From: Streptomyces sp. NBC_00353
Lineage (GTDB): Bacteria; Actinomycetota; Actinomycetes; Streptomycetales; Streptomycetaceae
DNA length: 64,000 nucleotides
Assembly: GCF_036108815.1 (NCBI RefSeq)
Contig: NZ_CP107985.1
Coordinates: 868,001-932,000, forward strand
Direction of reading: 5' to 3'
Shown piece after piece: positions 51,625 through 60,052 of the stretch; within the stretch, counting starts at the first letter, position 1, and every line of letters begins with the position of its first letter. A program made the translations under genes and the position numbers. The notes below the pieces were generated by a model. It did not search any database and was not told where the DNA came from. It saw only the letters and a program-made list of their open reading frames with translations.

Positions 51625-52224
51625 ATGGGACTGACCTACGGCTACGACATCTACCTGCGTCCCCAAAACGTCGCCAAGGCGCTGGCCAATCTGGCCGAAC
51701 TGGCGCCACCGGCCTCTCACGTGCCGCCGCTCGATGTCATCCTGCCCGGCGGTGACCGGCTCGTCCTCCCGTTCACGTCCCACTTCAAGAGCGAGCCGGT
51801 TGTCTGCTCCACAAGCAGCACGCTCGAGCTCGACACGTCCCTCATGTTCGACGTCGATGACGCACTGCGCGAGTACGCGGAGACGGGCGGCCCTGAACCC
51901 GAGGCGGACGGGCGCATCCAGATCGGGTACGTCTACGCGACGATCCGGTTCGAGTCCTTCCTGCACCCTGGTTACGCGTCGGTGGAGTGCTGGGCAGCGA
52001 CGTCGGGGATGAGCCGCTTGTTCGCGCGGTCGACCAACATCAGGAAGGTGTTCACCGACCTCACCGCCGCCAGCGGCGGAGTGTGCTGCCTGTTCGACAC
52101 CGGCGACGGCGGCCCCGAGCAAGTGTGCTGGCTCAACGGTGAGACGACCCAGGAGATGGTCTCCGGTCCCCGCTTCCCAGATCGGCGAGCACTTGTGGCG
52201 ACTTGGCCCGCCCCCGAGAAGTGA
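51625..52224 (+). CDS. Conserved Streptomyces hypothetical protein
   Basis: 199 residues, soluble: GLTYGYDIYLRPQNVAKALA, NLAELAPPASHVPPLDVILP, LMFDVDDALREYAETGGPEP, IQIGYVYATIRFESFLHP and VFTDLTAASGGVCCLFDTGD. The strands and long loops resemble other small Streptomyces proteins with an immunity-like role, but no family with known function is recognised. Good codon bias and GGGGGAAG before the ATG. Confidence 0.7.
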   Translation: MGLTYGYDIYLRPQNVAKALANLAELAPPASHVPPLDVILPGGDRLVLPFTSHFKSEPVVCSTSSTLELDTSLMFDVDDALREYAETGGPEPEADGRIQIGYVYATIRFESFLHPGYASVECWAATSGMSRLFARSTNIRKVFTDLTAASGGVCCLFDTGDGGPEQVCWLNGETTQEMVSGPRFPDRRALVATWPAPEK

Positions 52225-53414
52225 GCGCCGGTGCCCTTTGACCAGGCACAACCCCGGACGGACCATCCGGGTCCCGTCTTCAGGAGGAGCCCATGCATGA
52301 CTTGGCCGCCGTCAATGGCGGGTCTTCGGGAGAGGAATGCGGACCGAAAAGTTCCGCCCGTGCCTACACCATCAGGTGACAGTCACATCACTCAAAGCCT
52401 CACCCGCCGGAAGACGTCCTGCCCTGAGCAATCAGGCTTGCACAAATGCCGTCCTCTGCCGGCTTCGCACCACGGTCGCGCTTGCCGTCGCTCACCACGG
52501 TTGTCTGCCTCAGGTGGTACGACGTGGTACGCGCTCCGGAGCTGAACTTGTCCTACCTTCCAAGGCGTGGGTCCGAGGCGGTCATTCGTACGATCGTCGG
52601 CCCCAGGGGTTCCGGGTATGGCCGTATGGCTATGAGCTTGTCGCCGTCTGATGGCTCAAATGACTTGGTCGCCCGGAGCCCCGCGACGACTCGACCGCTA
52701 CTTGGGATATGCGACTCGATCGCTGCGTGGGACAACGTCGGCGAGGTCGTCTGCGGGACTGCAGTTGGACGACGATCTGGCGGAGGTGACCGTGCCCCAG
52801 ATCTGGCCGGCGTGGACATCGGCAAGGAACACCACCACTGCGTGGTGATCGACGCGCGAGGCGAACGCCTACTGTCGCGGCGAGTCCTGCCTCTGGCACC
52901 CGCGACCTACGAGGGGTGGCTTCGCCGCTGGGGCTGCAACATCCGGGGGTGTTGCAGCTGTCTGTAACCGGACACCCCGGACAGCTCCCCACAGCCACCA
53001 CGACCACACGGTGGCTGTCACCGAGCTCGCCAACCGCACCGGGGCGCAGGTCCACGAGTCGTCGTCGACGCCGAACATCGGCCGCTCCGCAGGTCCGACT
53101 CGGAGAGGGCTGCACCGGTGCGCAGCCCTCTCATGAAACGCTTCCCTGCCTGGCTCACTCGTCGGCCTCTGGGCCGTACTCCGGGAGCGTCCGGTCGATG
53201 ACGGCGGCGATGCACTCGAAGTCCCGGTCACGTGGGGAAGGTTCAGTCCGGCCGAGTGCATCGAGTCGCGGAATTCCAGTCCTCAATTGTCACTTGCATG
53301 CCATACGCTGCCTCTTCGGCGGCGTCCACGCACCCGCGTCGGTGCGAGGGGGGACGCGCGGCCTGTTCATTTCCGCCCGGTGAGCACCGGGCTTCTTCTG
53401 TGGGGGGCATCACT
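52225..53414. other. Gene-poor, decayed stretch
   Basis: About 1.2 kb between two real genes. It holds the IS110 scrap at 52792-52890 and a plus-strand frame near 53000-53140 (HHDHTVAVTELANRTGAQVH) that is coding-like but broken. Promoter of the large secreted protein expected near 53350. Confidence 0.4.
52792..52890 (+). pseudogene. IS110-family transposase N-terminal scrap
   Basis: A good ribosome site (GGAGGTGAC) precedes GTG 52792, and the frame reads VPQIWP. One G is missing in the ATCTGG(G)CC string, after which the next frame reads AGVDIGKEHHHCVVIDARGE and RLLSRRVL. This is the DEDD start of an IS110 transposase, with the first catalytic Asp in GVDIGK. Truncated after about 33 codons. 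Confidence 0.7.
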
Positions 53415-55385
53415 GTGCGCAGGCGCAGCATCTCGACCGCGACGGCACTCGCGGTCGTCCTCAGTTCCGCGTCTCTGGTAACGGGCGTGGCGAGTCCGGC
53501 GGCGGCCGACTCCGCGAAAACCCTGCCGGTGAAATCGGTCGGCGACATCGTCGTGGACGGCACCCACCAGCGGGTCTACATCTCCGATCCGACCGGCGGC
53601 AAGATCGTCGTCACCGACTACACGGGCACCGTGAAGGCGACGCTGACCGGGCTCTCCGGCGTGACCGGCCTCGCGCTGTCCGCCGACTCCGGGCAGGTGT
53701 ACGCGGCCGTGAAGAACGGCAACCGGATCGTCTCGGTGGAGACAGGGACGTACACCCAGACCGCGAGTTACCCGGTCGGCGCGGCTCCCGGCGACCTCGA
53801 GGTGGTGGACGGCCGGGTCTGGTTCACCTACGACACCAACCTCGGCTCGCTCGACGTCTCCGGCGCCGAGCCCGTCGTCCACCTCGCCCAGCGCGGCGAC
53901 GTCGACTTCTACGGCGCCTTCGGGATGTTCCTGGCTTCCGATCCGGCCGTCCCGGGCGTGCTGGCGGCGGGTAACGGCGGCAAGCTCGCCGTGTACGACG
54001 TCTCGGCCGACGGAGCCACGCTGCGGGTCAAGGGCGATATGGACACCGCGGTGAGGCAGCTGGACCTGACGCCCGACGGCAGCCAGGTCCTCACATCATG
54101 GGGCGACCCGGACTACGGCTACGGCCTCGGCGCCTACTCGGCCACCGACCTCACCGAGCAGGCCGGTTACCCCATCGACGCCTACCCGAACGCCGTGCGG
54201 GTCGCGCCCGACGGCAGCGTCGCGGGCGGCAGCTCCTCCTGGTACGAACCCGACGTCCACATCCACCGGACCGGTGACCCCACGCCGACGCGGGAGTACG
54301 ACTTCCCCAACACCGGCAACAGCAGCGGCGCCGACACCCTCGTGGACGGAGCACTCGCCTGGGCTCCTGACACAAGCCGGGTCTTCGCCGTCTCCGTGAA
54401 CACCTACGGCACGTACACCCTGCGCGCCCTGACCGACCCCACCAAGGAGCTGCCCACCCTCAAGGTGTCGGCCCCCACCAAGTGGGAACGAGCCAAGAAG
54501 CTCGCCGTCACCGGCAAGCTGACCTCGAAGACGTCCCTCGCCGCGGGCACCAGCCTGAAGGTGACCCGCACGGACATCGAGTCGTCGAACGGCAAGGCAC
54601 TGGCCGCCGTCAAGACGAAGGCAGACGGCAGCTTCTCCTTCACGGACACCCCCTCCGTCGGCGGCAAGGTCACCTACAAGGTCTCCTACGCGGGCGACGC
54701 CACGCACGCGCCCGCCTCCGGCTCCGACGCGGTGGAGGTCTCGCGCAAGGCCACCTCGCTGAGCCTGAACAACAACGGCAAGCTGTACTCGTACGGCAAG
54801 GACGTCACTTTCACCGCGCACCTCGGTGCGACGTACAAGAGCCGCACCGTCGCGATCTACGCGGACCCGTTCGGCACCGACAAGCCGAAGAAGCTACTGA
54901 AGACGGCCAAGGTCAATTCCAAGGGCAACGTGTCGGCGATCGTCGACATGACCCGTGACACCACCGTCACCGCGGTCTTCGCCGGCGACGCCCGCTCCGC
55001 CTCAAAAACCGTGAAGTCAACGGCGTACGCCCACGCGAAGATCTCCACCACCGTCTCCAAGCACTACAAGACGGGCAAGATCGGCTCCACGACGTACTAC
55101 TACTTCCACAAAAACACTGACCCGGTGTTCACCACAACGATGAACTACTACGCCGGCCGCAAGCAGCGCTTCCAGCTCCAGGTGTACTACCAGGGCTCCT
55201 GGTACGACTCAGGCTCCCAGTACTTTGCCCTGGCCACGAACGGCAAGTCGGCCGTGCGCCTGGAGGCAGCGGGCGAGTCCGGTATCCGCGCCCGAATGCG
55301 CTCGTCGTACATCAACAGCTCCTCCGGCGACACCGTCAACTCCACCACGCACGGCGCTTGGAAGTACTTCACCTTCACCAACTGA
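53415..55385 (+). CDS. Large secreted beta-propeller/Ig-like protein
   Basis: 656 residues with a signal peptide (RRRSISTATALAVVLSSASL, cut near AAADSA). The first 320 residues are a YncE/WD-like propeller (repeats such as VYISDPTGGKIVVTD, VYAAVKNGNRIVSVETGTYT, VLTSWGDPDYGYGLGAYSAT). Then come two Ig-like/CARDB-type beta sandwiches (LKVSAPTKWERAKKLAVTGK and SLSLNNNGKLYSYGKDVTFT), and an aromatic C-terminal domain of about 110 residues (YYYFHKNTDPVFTTTMNYYA). GTG 53415 follows a G-rich site. Exported, perhaps cell-wall or adhesion related; a hairpin terminator follows. Confidence 0.85.
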   Translation: MRRRSISTATALAVVLSSASLVTGVASPAAADSAKTLPVKSVGDIVVDGTHQRVYISDPTGGKIVVTDYTGTVKATLTGLSGVTGLALSADSGQVYAAVKNGNRIVSVETGTYTQTASYPVGAAPGDLEVVDGRVWFTYDTNLGSLDVSGAEPVVHLAQRGDVDFYGAFGMFLASDPAVPGVLAAGNGGKLAVYDVSADGATLRVKGDMDTAVRQLDLTPDGSQVLTSWGDPDYGYGLGAYSATDLTEQAGYPIDAYPNAVRVAPDGSVAGGSSSWYEPDVHIHRTGDPTPTREYDFPNTGNSSGADTLVDGALAWAPDTSRVFAVSVNTYGTYTLRALTDPTKELPTLKVSAPTKWERAKKLAVTGKLTSKTSLAAGTSLKVTRTDIESSNGKALAAVKTKADGSFSFTDTPSVGGKVTYKVSYAGDATHAPASGSDAVEVSRKATSLSLNNNGKLYSYGKDVTFTAHLGATYKSRTVAIYADPFGTDKPKKLLKTAKVNSKGNVSAIVDMTRDTTVTAVFAGDARSASKTVKSTAYAHAKISTTVSKHYKTGKIGSTTYYYFHKNTDPVFTTTMNYYAGRKQRFQLQVYYQGSWYDSGSQYFALATNGKSAVRLEAAGESGIRARMRSSYINSSSGDTVNSTTHGAWKYFTFTN

Positions 55386-55403
55386 GCCCATCCCGAAGCG
55401 GAA

Positions 55404-55438
55404 CCGGTACGGCCCCCGACTCCACCGGGCCGTACCGG
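55404..55438. terminator. Hairpin terminator of the propeller gene
   Basis: Perfect 12-bp stem CCGGTACGGCCC / GGGCCGTACCGG with an 11-base loop, 19 bases after the stop. Confidence 0.75.
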
Positions 55439-55594
55439 CGGCGGCGCAGAGGCGGCCGTGTGCGTCGCAGGGAAGTCGCGCTGCCCGCCCTCGGCCCCGG
55501 ACAACGCACCCACAGATGCGCGACGTCCTCCACGCCGCCGTGTTCCGCGACCCGGTGACGCCTTCGACACCCACGGGACGAACGCAGGCACGTC

Positions 55595-55910
55595 CTATCG
55601 TGCGGGGGGCGACTGATCTCGGCAATACCCGACCAGGAGTCCGTCCCGACGAACAGCCCAGACCTCGAACAGGGCCTGGGCATTGACCTTCGTGAAGATC
55701 CGCCCGAACAGGGCCCGGTCCGCCGCCTCGGAAGCAGGGCCGTCATCCATCCACTGCGACACCCTGGTGTCCTGGAACAGAGCGACGAAGGCCTCTTCAT
55801 CCTCGGACGTACGACTCCAGGAGCAGCCGCTCGGTGCGCAGAGTCGGGGTCCCAGACGTCGACGCCACCCACGCGGTATCAAGGGCGGGAAACCACTTCA
55901 CCTGCACCGA
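55595..55910 (-). pseudogene. Damaged second copy of the 24.6-kb GNAT acetyltransferase
   Basis: On the minus strand AWVASTSG and TPTLRTERLLLESYV are followed, after a one-base shift, by SEDEEAFVALFQDTRVSQWM, DDGPASEAADRALFGRIFTK and VWAVRRDGLLVGY. The corresponding parts of the intact gene differ by a few residues only, and AWVAS upstream of the start is shared too. The acetyl-CoA-binding half is missing. A truncated, frameshifted paralogue. Confidence 0.8.
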
Positions 55911-56256
55911 TATCGCCCTCCCCGTCGCCATGCTGCCCATCCCCGGAGCCGCAGACCGAGCCTCGTACGCAGCCAACGGTGCGAGACGAGCCACTGGTCG
56001 CCGACCGCCCAGGGAAAGGCCAGTTCTGGTGGGAGTTGCGGCGCCTCAGGGATTTCCCGCAACTGATCTTGGAATGAAGGTTGGTTGTCAGGACTGGATC
56101 CTGGGGACCACTGGGGCGCTCCCTCGCCACGGTCGCGTCGTTCTCGCGGACTGTCCGGTTTGGTCACTTGGTGTCCAAGGTGCCCAGGGCGCGACGGGTG
56201 GCGGGCGGATCTGTCTGGGGAAATGAGCGGCAGAGTCCGCCTGCTATGGTGCGCCG
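55911..56256. other. Gap with one doubtful minus-strand frame
   Basis: A minus-strand frame 55898-56167 (FQDQLREIPEAPQLPPELAF, PWAVGDQWLVSHRWL) has some coding character and a GTG start but overlaps the damaged GNAT copy and has no recognised family. Not called as a gene. Confidence 0.3.
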
Positions 56257-56691
56257 ATGTCAGCGATCAAGAGGTTCCAAGTCACCTTTGACTGCGCAGA
56301 ACCGGAGCGCCTCGCTCGTTTCTGGTGCGAGGTGTTGGGGTATGTCATACCGCCGCCGCCGGAGGGGTTCGCCACCTGGGACGATTTCAACCGCACCCTG
56401 CCTCCTGTGGAGCAGGGTTCATGGTTCGCCTGCAGTGATCCCTCAGGCGTGGGCCCGCGCCTGTACTTCCAGCGCGTCCCCGAAGGCAAGATCGTCAAGA
56501 ATCGGGTGCATCTCGACGTCCGGGTCGGCACCGGGCTCGTGGGGGACGAGCGCCTCGCCACGCTCGAAGCTGAGTGCGCACGACTGGTCGCGCTCGGCGC
56601 CACCCACGTGCAAACGCTGTATGCCGATGAGGAAAACGAGTCGTGCATCCCAATGCTGGACATTGAGGGCAACGAATTCTGTATCGACTGA
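56257..56691 (+). CDS. VOC (glyoxalase-like) protein
   Basis: 144 residues: IKRFQVTFDCAEPERLARFW, CEVLGYVIPPPPEGFATWDD, RVHLDVRVGTGL and MLDIEGNEFCID. This is the glyoxalase_6 type, with the CAEPERLARFW start and the EGNEFC end carrying the last metal-ligand Glu. Substrate unknown. Followed by a hairpin. Confidence 0.87.
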   Translation: MSAIKRFQVTFDCAEPERLARFWCEVLGYVIPPPPEGFATWDDFNRTLPPVEQGSWFACSDPSGVGPRLYFQRVPEGKIVKNRVHLDVRVGTGLVGDERLATLEAECARLVALGATHVQTLYADEENESCIPMLDIEGNEFCID

Positions 56692-56708
56692 GCATTCTCC
56701 GAGCCGGG

Positions 56709-56726
56709 GAGGCGGGGAGCCGCCTC
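56709..56726. terminator. Hairpin downstream of VOC gene
   Basis: GAGGCGG-4-CCGCCTC stem, 18 bases after the stop; modest terminator also facing the convergent transposase relic. Confidence 0.5.
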
Positions 56727-56760
56727 TCCTGGGCCTCTCTGGTCTCGTACGGGGCGGGAG

Positions 56761-57290
56761 TTACCCCGTGAGGGCGAGGTTGTGCAGCCGGGCGCTGCCG
56801 AGCATGGCGGTGTGAACGCCGTCGCCTTTCAGACGGCAGTCATGAAGGATCTTCCACGCCTTCATCCGCGCGAAGGCGTGCTCGACGCGGGCCCGGACCT
56901 TGCGGTGGGAGGTGTTGTGCTCCTCTTTCCAAGCTGGCAGTTCGGTCTGGCCGCGTTCACGTCGGTGCGGGATGAGCAGGCCGGCCGCCGTCCGCGATGA
57001 CCGTGACCCGGCCGACGGCAGCCTTCGCACCAGAAAGTTCCCACGCCTTGCAATCGTTGCGGTTACCCGTGACCGGTCGGCCGACGGTGACGACGAGTCG
57101 GGTATCGGCGTCGATGACGACCTGGTGGTTGGTCGAGTACCGGAGACGTGTGGTCCCAAAGTCTTGTCCACCGGCAGCCTGGCGACAGGTGGCCGCCGCC
57201 AGGAGCGACGACACGCGCCGCAGCAGCCCTTCGGCCCCAAGGTGCCGTGGAAGGATCTCGGCGAGCCGGACGGCCGACCAGACCGGATCG
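56761..57290 (-). pseudogene. DDE transposase remnant (IS5-like), frameshifted
   Basis: Minus strand, two frames: TTRLRYSTNHQVVIDADTRL, VVTVGRPVTGNRNDCKAWEL and RVTVIADGG; then after a shift GLLIPHRRERGQTELPAWKE, EHNTSHRKVRARVEHAFARM and KAWKILHDCRLKGDGVHTAM, ending RLHNLALTG. DDE blocks (VVIDADTR, VIADGG, RARVEHAF) can be seen, but the start is missing and the frame broken. Confidence 0.75.
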
Positions 57291-57314
57291 AGAACACGGT
57301 GCGTGGGAGAAGAG

Positions 57315-59603
57315 ATGTCCCTTCCGGACCCGGGGCGGGAGGCCGAGGCCGCGGCGGCCCTGGGCTTCGACCTCAGCGAATGCGTTGAGGAGCCCATTCA
57401 TCTGCTGGGCAGGATCCAGTCCCACGGCACCCTGCTGGCGGTGGAGGCCGATACCGGCACCGTGGACACCGCAGCTCTGAACACCGGTTGCTTGCTGGGG
57501 ATCGAGGCCCAGGAGTTGGTCGGGGGACCCATCACGCGGGTGCTGTCCCCCGAGGACTGGGCCGAGGCTCTTGAGGTCAGCGCTCAGCACGAGGCGGCAA
57601 GCCTGGTTCTCCCTGTCACCGTCCACGTGGCAGGCGCACCCAGGATGTTCGACGTGACCGCACACCGGCAGGGGCCCCTTCTGATCCTGGAGTGCGAGCC
57701 GCGAGCCGTCGCGTTGCCACATTTCTCGCGCTACTACCAGGGGGTTAGGCGAGCCCTGACACGGCTTCGGTCGGCGACGACGACAGCCGAATGCTGCCAG
57801 GCGGCCACCCATGAGATCCGGGCGCTGACCGGCTTCGACCGTGTGGTCGCCTACCGCTTCGAGGGCGAGGACGGGCCAGGAGAGGTGGTCGCGGAGGAAC
57901 TCACCGACGGCCACGAACCCTGGCTGGGGCTCTGGTTCCCCGCCAGTGACATCCCGCCCCAGGCGAGGCGGCTCTACCGCGACAACTGGATCCGGGTGAT
58001 CGCTGACGTGGACGACGTCAGTGTGGGCTTGCACCCCCCGCGACGGGCAGGCTCAGGCCTGCCACTGGACCTGTCGAATTCCGTACTGCGCACCGTGTCC
58101 GGCTTCCATCTGGAGTACCTGCGGAACATCGGTGTGAAGTCGTCGATGTCGGTGAGTGTCCTCCGGGAGGGCGAGCTGTGGGGGCTGATCGCCTGTCATG
58201 GCGACGCCCCCGCCACCATTCCCCCGGAACTGCGAGCGGTATGTGAGTTCTTCGGTGTCGCTTTCTCCCTGCAACTCGCGGTCATCGAAGAACGAGAGCA
58301 GGCCGAGGCGCTCACCGCCTCCCGTGAGCGGCTTGATCAGATCATCTCCCGGGTCACGTCCGATCTGGAGGGCTCACTTCTGGCAGGCGACGACGCCCTC
58401 AGAACACTGCTGGACGCCGATGGTGCGGTGCTCTGCCGGGGCGGACGCAGCACCTCCAGCGGGATGCGTGTTGCACCCGCCCTGCTGGAGACCCTCCAGG
58501 CACGCGCGGCAGGGCTGTCACCGGGCACGGTCTGGAGTACGGACCGCCTGTCCGAGGAACTTGACGAACCCGGCGGCGACATGACGGAAAGCGGCCCTGC
58601 GGGGATCCTGATGGTGACGCTGAGCCGCTCGGGCGACTTCCTCGCCTGGTTCCGCAGGGACCGTCCCACCGCCCGCCAATGGGCCACCGACCCTTCCAGG
58701 CCCGTACAGGTCGGCCCGCGAGGCGAGCGGCTCACTCCTCGTGGGTCAGGTGCCGTCTTCCGCGCGGTGGTACGTGGACGGAGCCTGCCCTGGACGCCGA
58801 CCGACCGCGCCACCGCGCAGGAGCTCTGGCGCACGCTGACCGGTCTCGTACTCCGGCACGAGGCCGAACTGACAGCGCTTACCGAACAGCTACGCGTCAC
58901 CAACTCCGACCTCGACTCGTTCGCCCATGCGGCAGCCCACGACCTCAAGGAACCACTGCGGGGCATCTTCAACGCCGCGACCTTCGTCATCGAGGATGCC
59001 GCAGCGGACCTTGACGCGACGACTGTCCGACGGATGCTCACCATGCGGCGACTGGCCGGCCGGATGGATGACCTGCTCGACTCGCTGCTGCACTTCGCGC
59101 GGCTGGGCCGAGGTGGGTTGCACCGCATCCGTGTCCCACTGGACCGGGTGCTGGACTCCGCACTCGAGGTGGCCGGGGAACGTTTGACCGAGGCCCACGT
59201 GCGGGTCGTCAGAAGGGATCTGCCCGAGGTGTACGCCGATGAGCACCGGCTCTACGAGGTCCTGGTCAACCTCTTGGTGAACGCTGCCAAGTACGCCGCT
59301 GATCAAGGAGACCGCACGGTCGAGGTCCTGGTCGACACACTCCGCACGCCGGCCGGCGGGACCCCCCAGCAGACCGTCGTGGTCCGCGACAACGGCATCG
59401 GTATCCCGGCCGAACATCAGGGCGAGGTTTTCGAGCTGTTCCGCAGACTGCACGGGCAGGACGAGCGCGGCGGAGGCACCGGCGTGGGTCTCGCGATCGT
59501 CAAACGGATCGTCGAACGGCACGGCGGTGAGCTGTGGCTCGAGAGCGAACCAGGCTGCGGGACGAGCTTCTACTTCACTCTGGGTCACGAAGGCGGCGAC
59601 TGA
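57315..59603 (+). CDS. Bacteriophytochrome sensor histidine kinase
   Basis: 762 residues: PAS (about 15-120), GAF (about 130-310), PHY (about 330-500), HisKA and HATPase_c. The biliverdin-binding Cys is Cys23 in LSECVEEPIHLLGRIQSHG, as in bacteriophytochromes. The GAF motif PASDIP has its Asp at 212, and LEYLRNIGVKSSMSVS and GLIACHG follow. The phosphorylated His is 542 in AHDLKEPLRGIF, with the N box NLLVNAAKYA and G box DNGIGIP. So it should sense red/far-red light. Convergent with, and overlapping by 19 bases, its likely response regulator. No haem oxygenase is in the window. Confidence 0.9.
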   Translation: MSLPDPGREAEAAAALGFDLSECVEEPIHLLGRIQSHGTLLAVEADTGTVDTAALNTGCLLGIEAQELVGGPITRVLSPEDWAEALEVSAQHEAASLVLPVTVHVAGAPRMFDVTAHRQGPLLILECEPRAVALPHFSRYYQGVRRALTRLRSATTTAECCQAATHEIRALTGFDRVVAYRFEGEDGPGEVVAEELTDGHEPWLGLWFPASDIPPQARRLYRDNWIRVIADVDDVSVGLHPPRRAGSGLPLDLSNSVLRTVSGFHLEYLRNIGVKSSMSVSVLREGELWGLIACHGDAPATIPPELRAVCEFFGVAFSLQLAVIEEREQAEALTASRERLDQIISRVTSDLEGSLLAGDDALRTLLDADGAVLCRGGRSTSSGMRVAPALLETLQARAAGLSPGTVWSTDRLSEELDEPGGDMTESGPAGILMVTLSRSGDFLAWFRRDRPTARQWATDPSRPVQVGPRGERLTPRGSGAVFRAVVRGRSLPWTPTDRATAQELWRTLTGLVLRHEAELTALTEQLRVTNSDLDSFAHAAAHDLKEPLRGIFNAATFVIEDAAADLDATTVRRMLTMRRLAGRMDDLLDSLLHFARLGRGGLHRIRVPLDRVLDSALEVAGERLTEAHVRVVRRDLPEVYADEHRLYEVLVNLLVNAAKYAADQGDRTVEVLVDTLRTPAGGTPQQTVVVRDNGIGIPAEHQGEVFELFRRLHGQDERGGGTGVGLAIVKRIVERHGGELWLESEPGCGTSFYFTLGHEGGD

Positions 59604-60052
59604 GCGGCAGGGCCCTCGTCCCCGCCCTTCGCTCTTCTCTGCCAGTAGTCCACGGCCCCCTTCAGGACGGTTTGGAAGAGGTCGAAGTTGACCGGCTTGT
59701 AGATGTAACTGTCGGCCCCTGCCTCGTAGGTTGCGTCGACCTCCTCCGGCGCGGTGTACGCCGTGAAGACAACCACGGCCACGTTGTTCAGTTCAGGCAT
59801 GGAGCGGATCGATCGGAGCACCGCGGCACCGCTGAGACCGGGCATGTGCAGATCCAGGAGGACGAGCCCCGGTCGCCGGGTGGCTTCCAGCAACCGCTCG
59901 GCGACTCCCGTCCCCCTGTCGGTGAATTCCAGCGTCAGACCCGGATGAGTGCGCCCGAGCGCCCGCCGAATCGCCTCGGCATCCTCTGCCGAATCCTCGA
60001 CCACCCAGACGAAATCGTGATCGATCCTCGGATCCTCGGCTGACCCGCTCAC
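59585..60052 (-). CDS. Single-domain response regulator (Rcp1-like)
   Basis: 155 residues with only a receiver domain. The phosphorylated Asp is 67 in LVLLDLHMPG, the acidic pair is Glu19-Asp20 in VVEDSAED, with Thr97 in VVFTAYT and Lys119 in SYIYKPVNF. This build matches the Rcp1-type partners of Cph1-like phytochromes. It starts at GTG 60052 in a GTGA overlap with the PP2C gene and ends inside the kinase 3' end, so it is the natural partner of both. Confidence 0.9.
   Translation of the reverse strand: MSGSAEDPRIDHDFVWVVEDSAEDAEAIRRALGRTHPGLTLEFTDRGTGVAERLLEATRRPGLVLLDLHMPGLSGAAVLRSIRSMPELNNVAVVVFTAYTAPEEVDATYEAGADSYIYKPVNFDLFQTVLKGAVDYWQRRAKGGDEGPAAQSPPS

Noticed and set aside
53232..53414. 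N-terminal extension of the propeller protein
   Set aside because: A signal peptide begins exactly at the GTG 53415 after a G-rich ribosome site; the upstream codons have no signal or similarity.
55898..56167. 89-codon minus-strand frame
   Set aside because: Overlaps the damaged GNAT copy and has no recognisable family.
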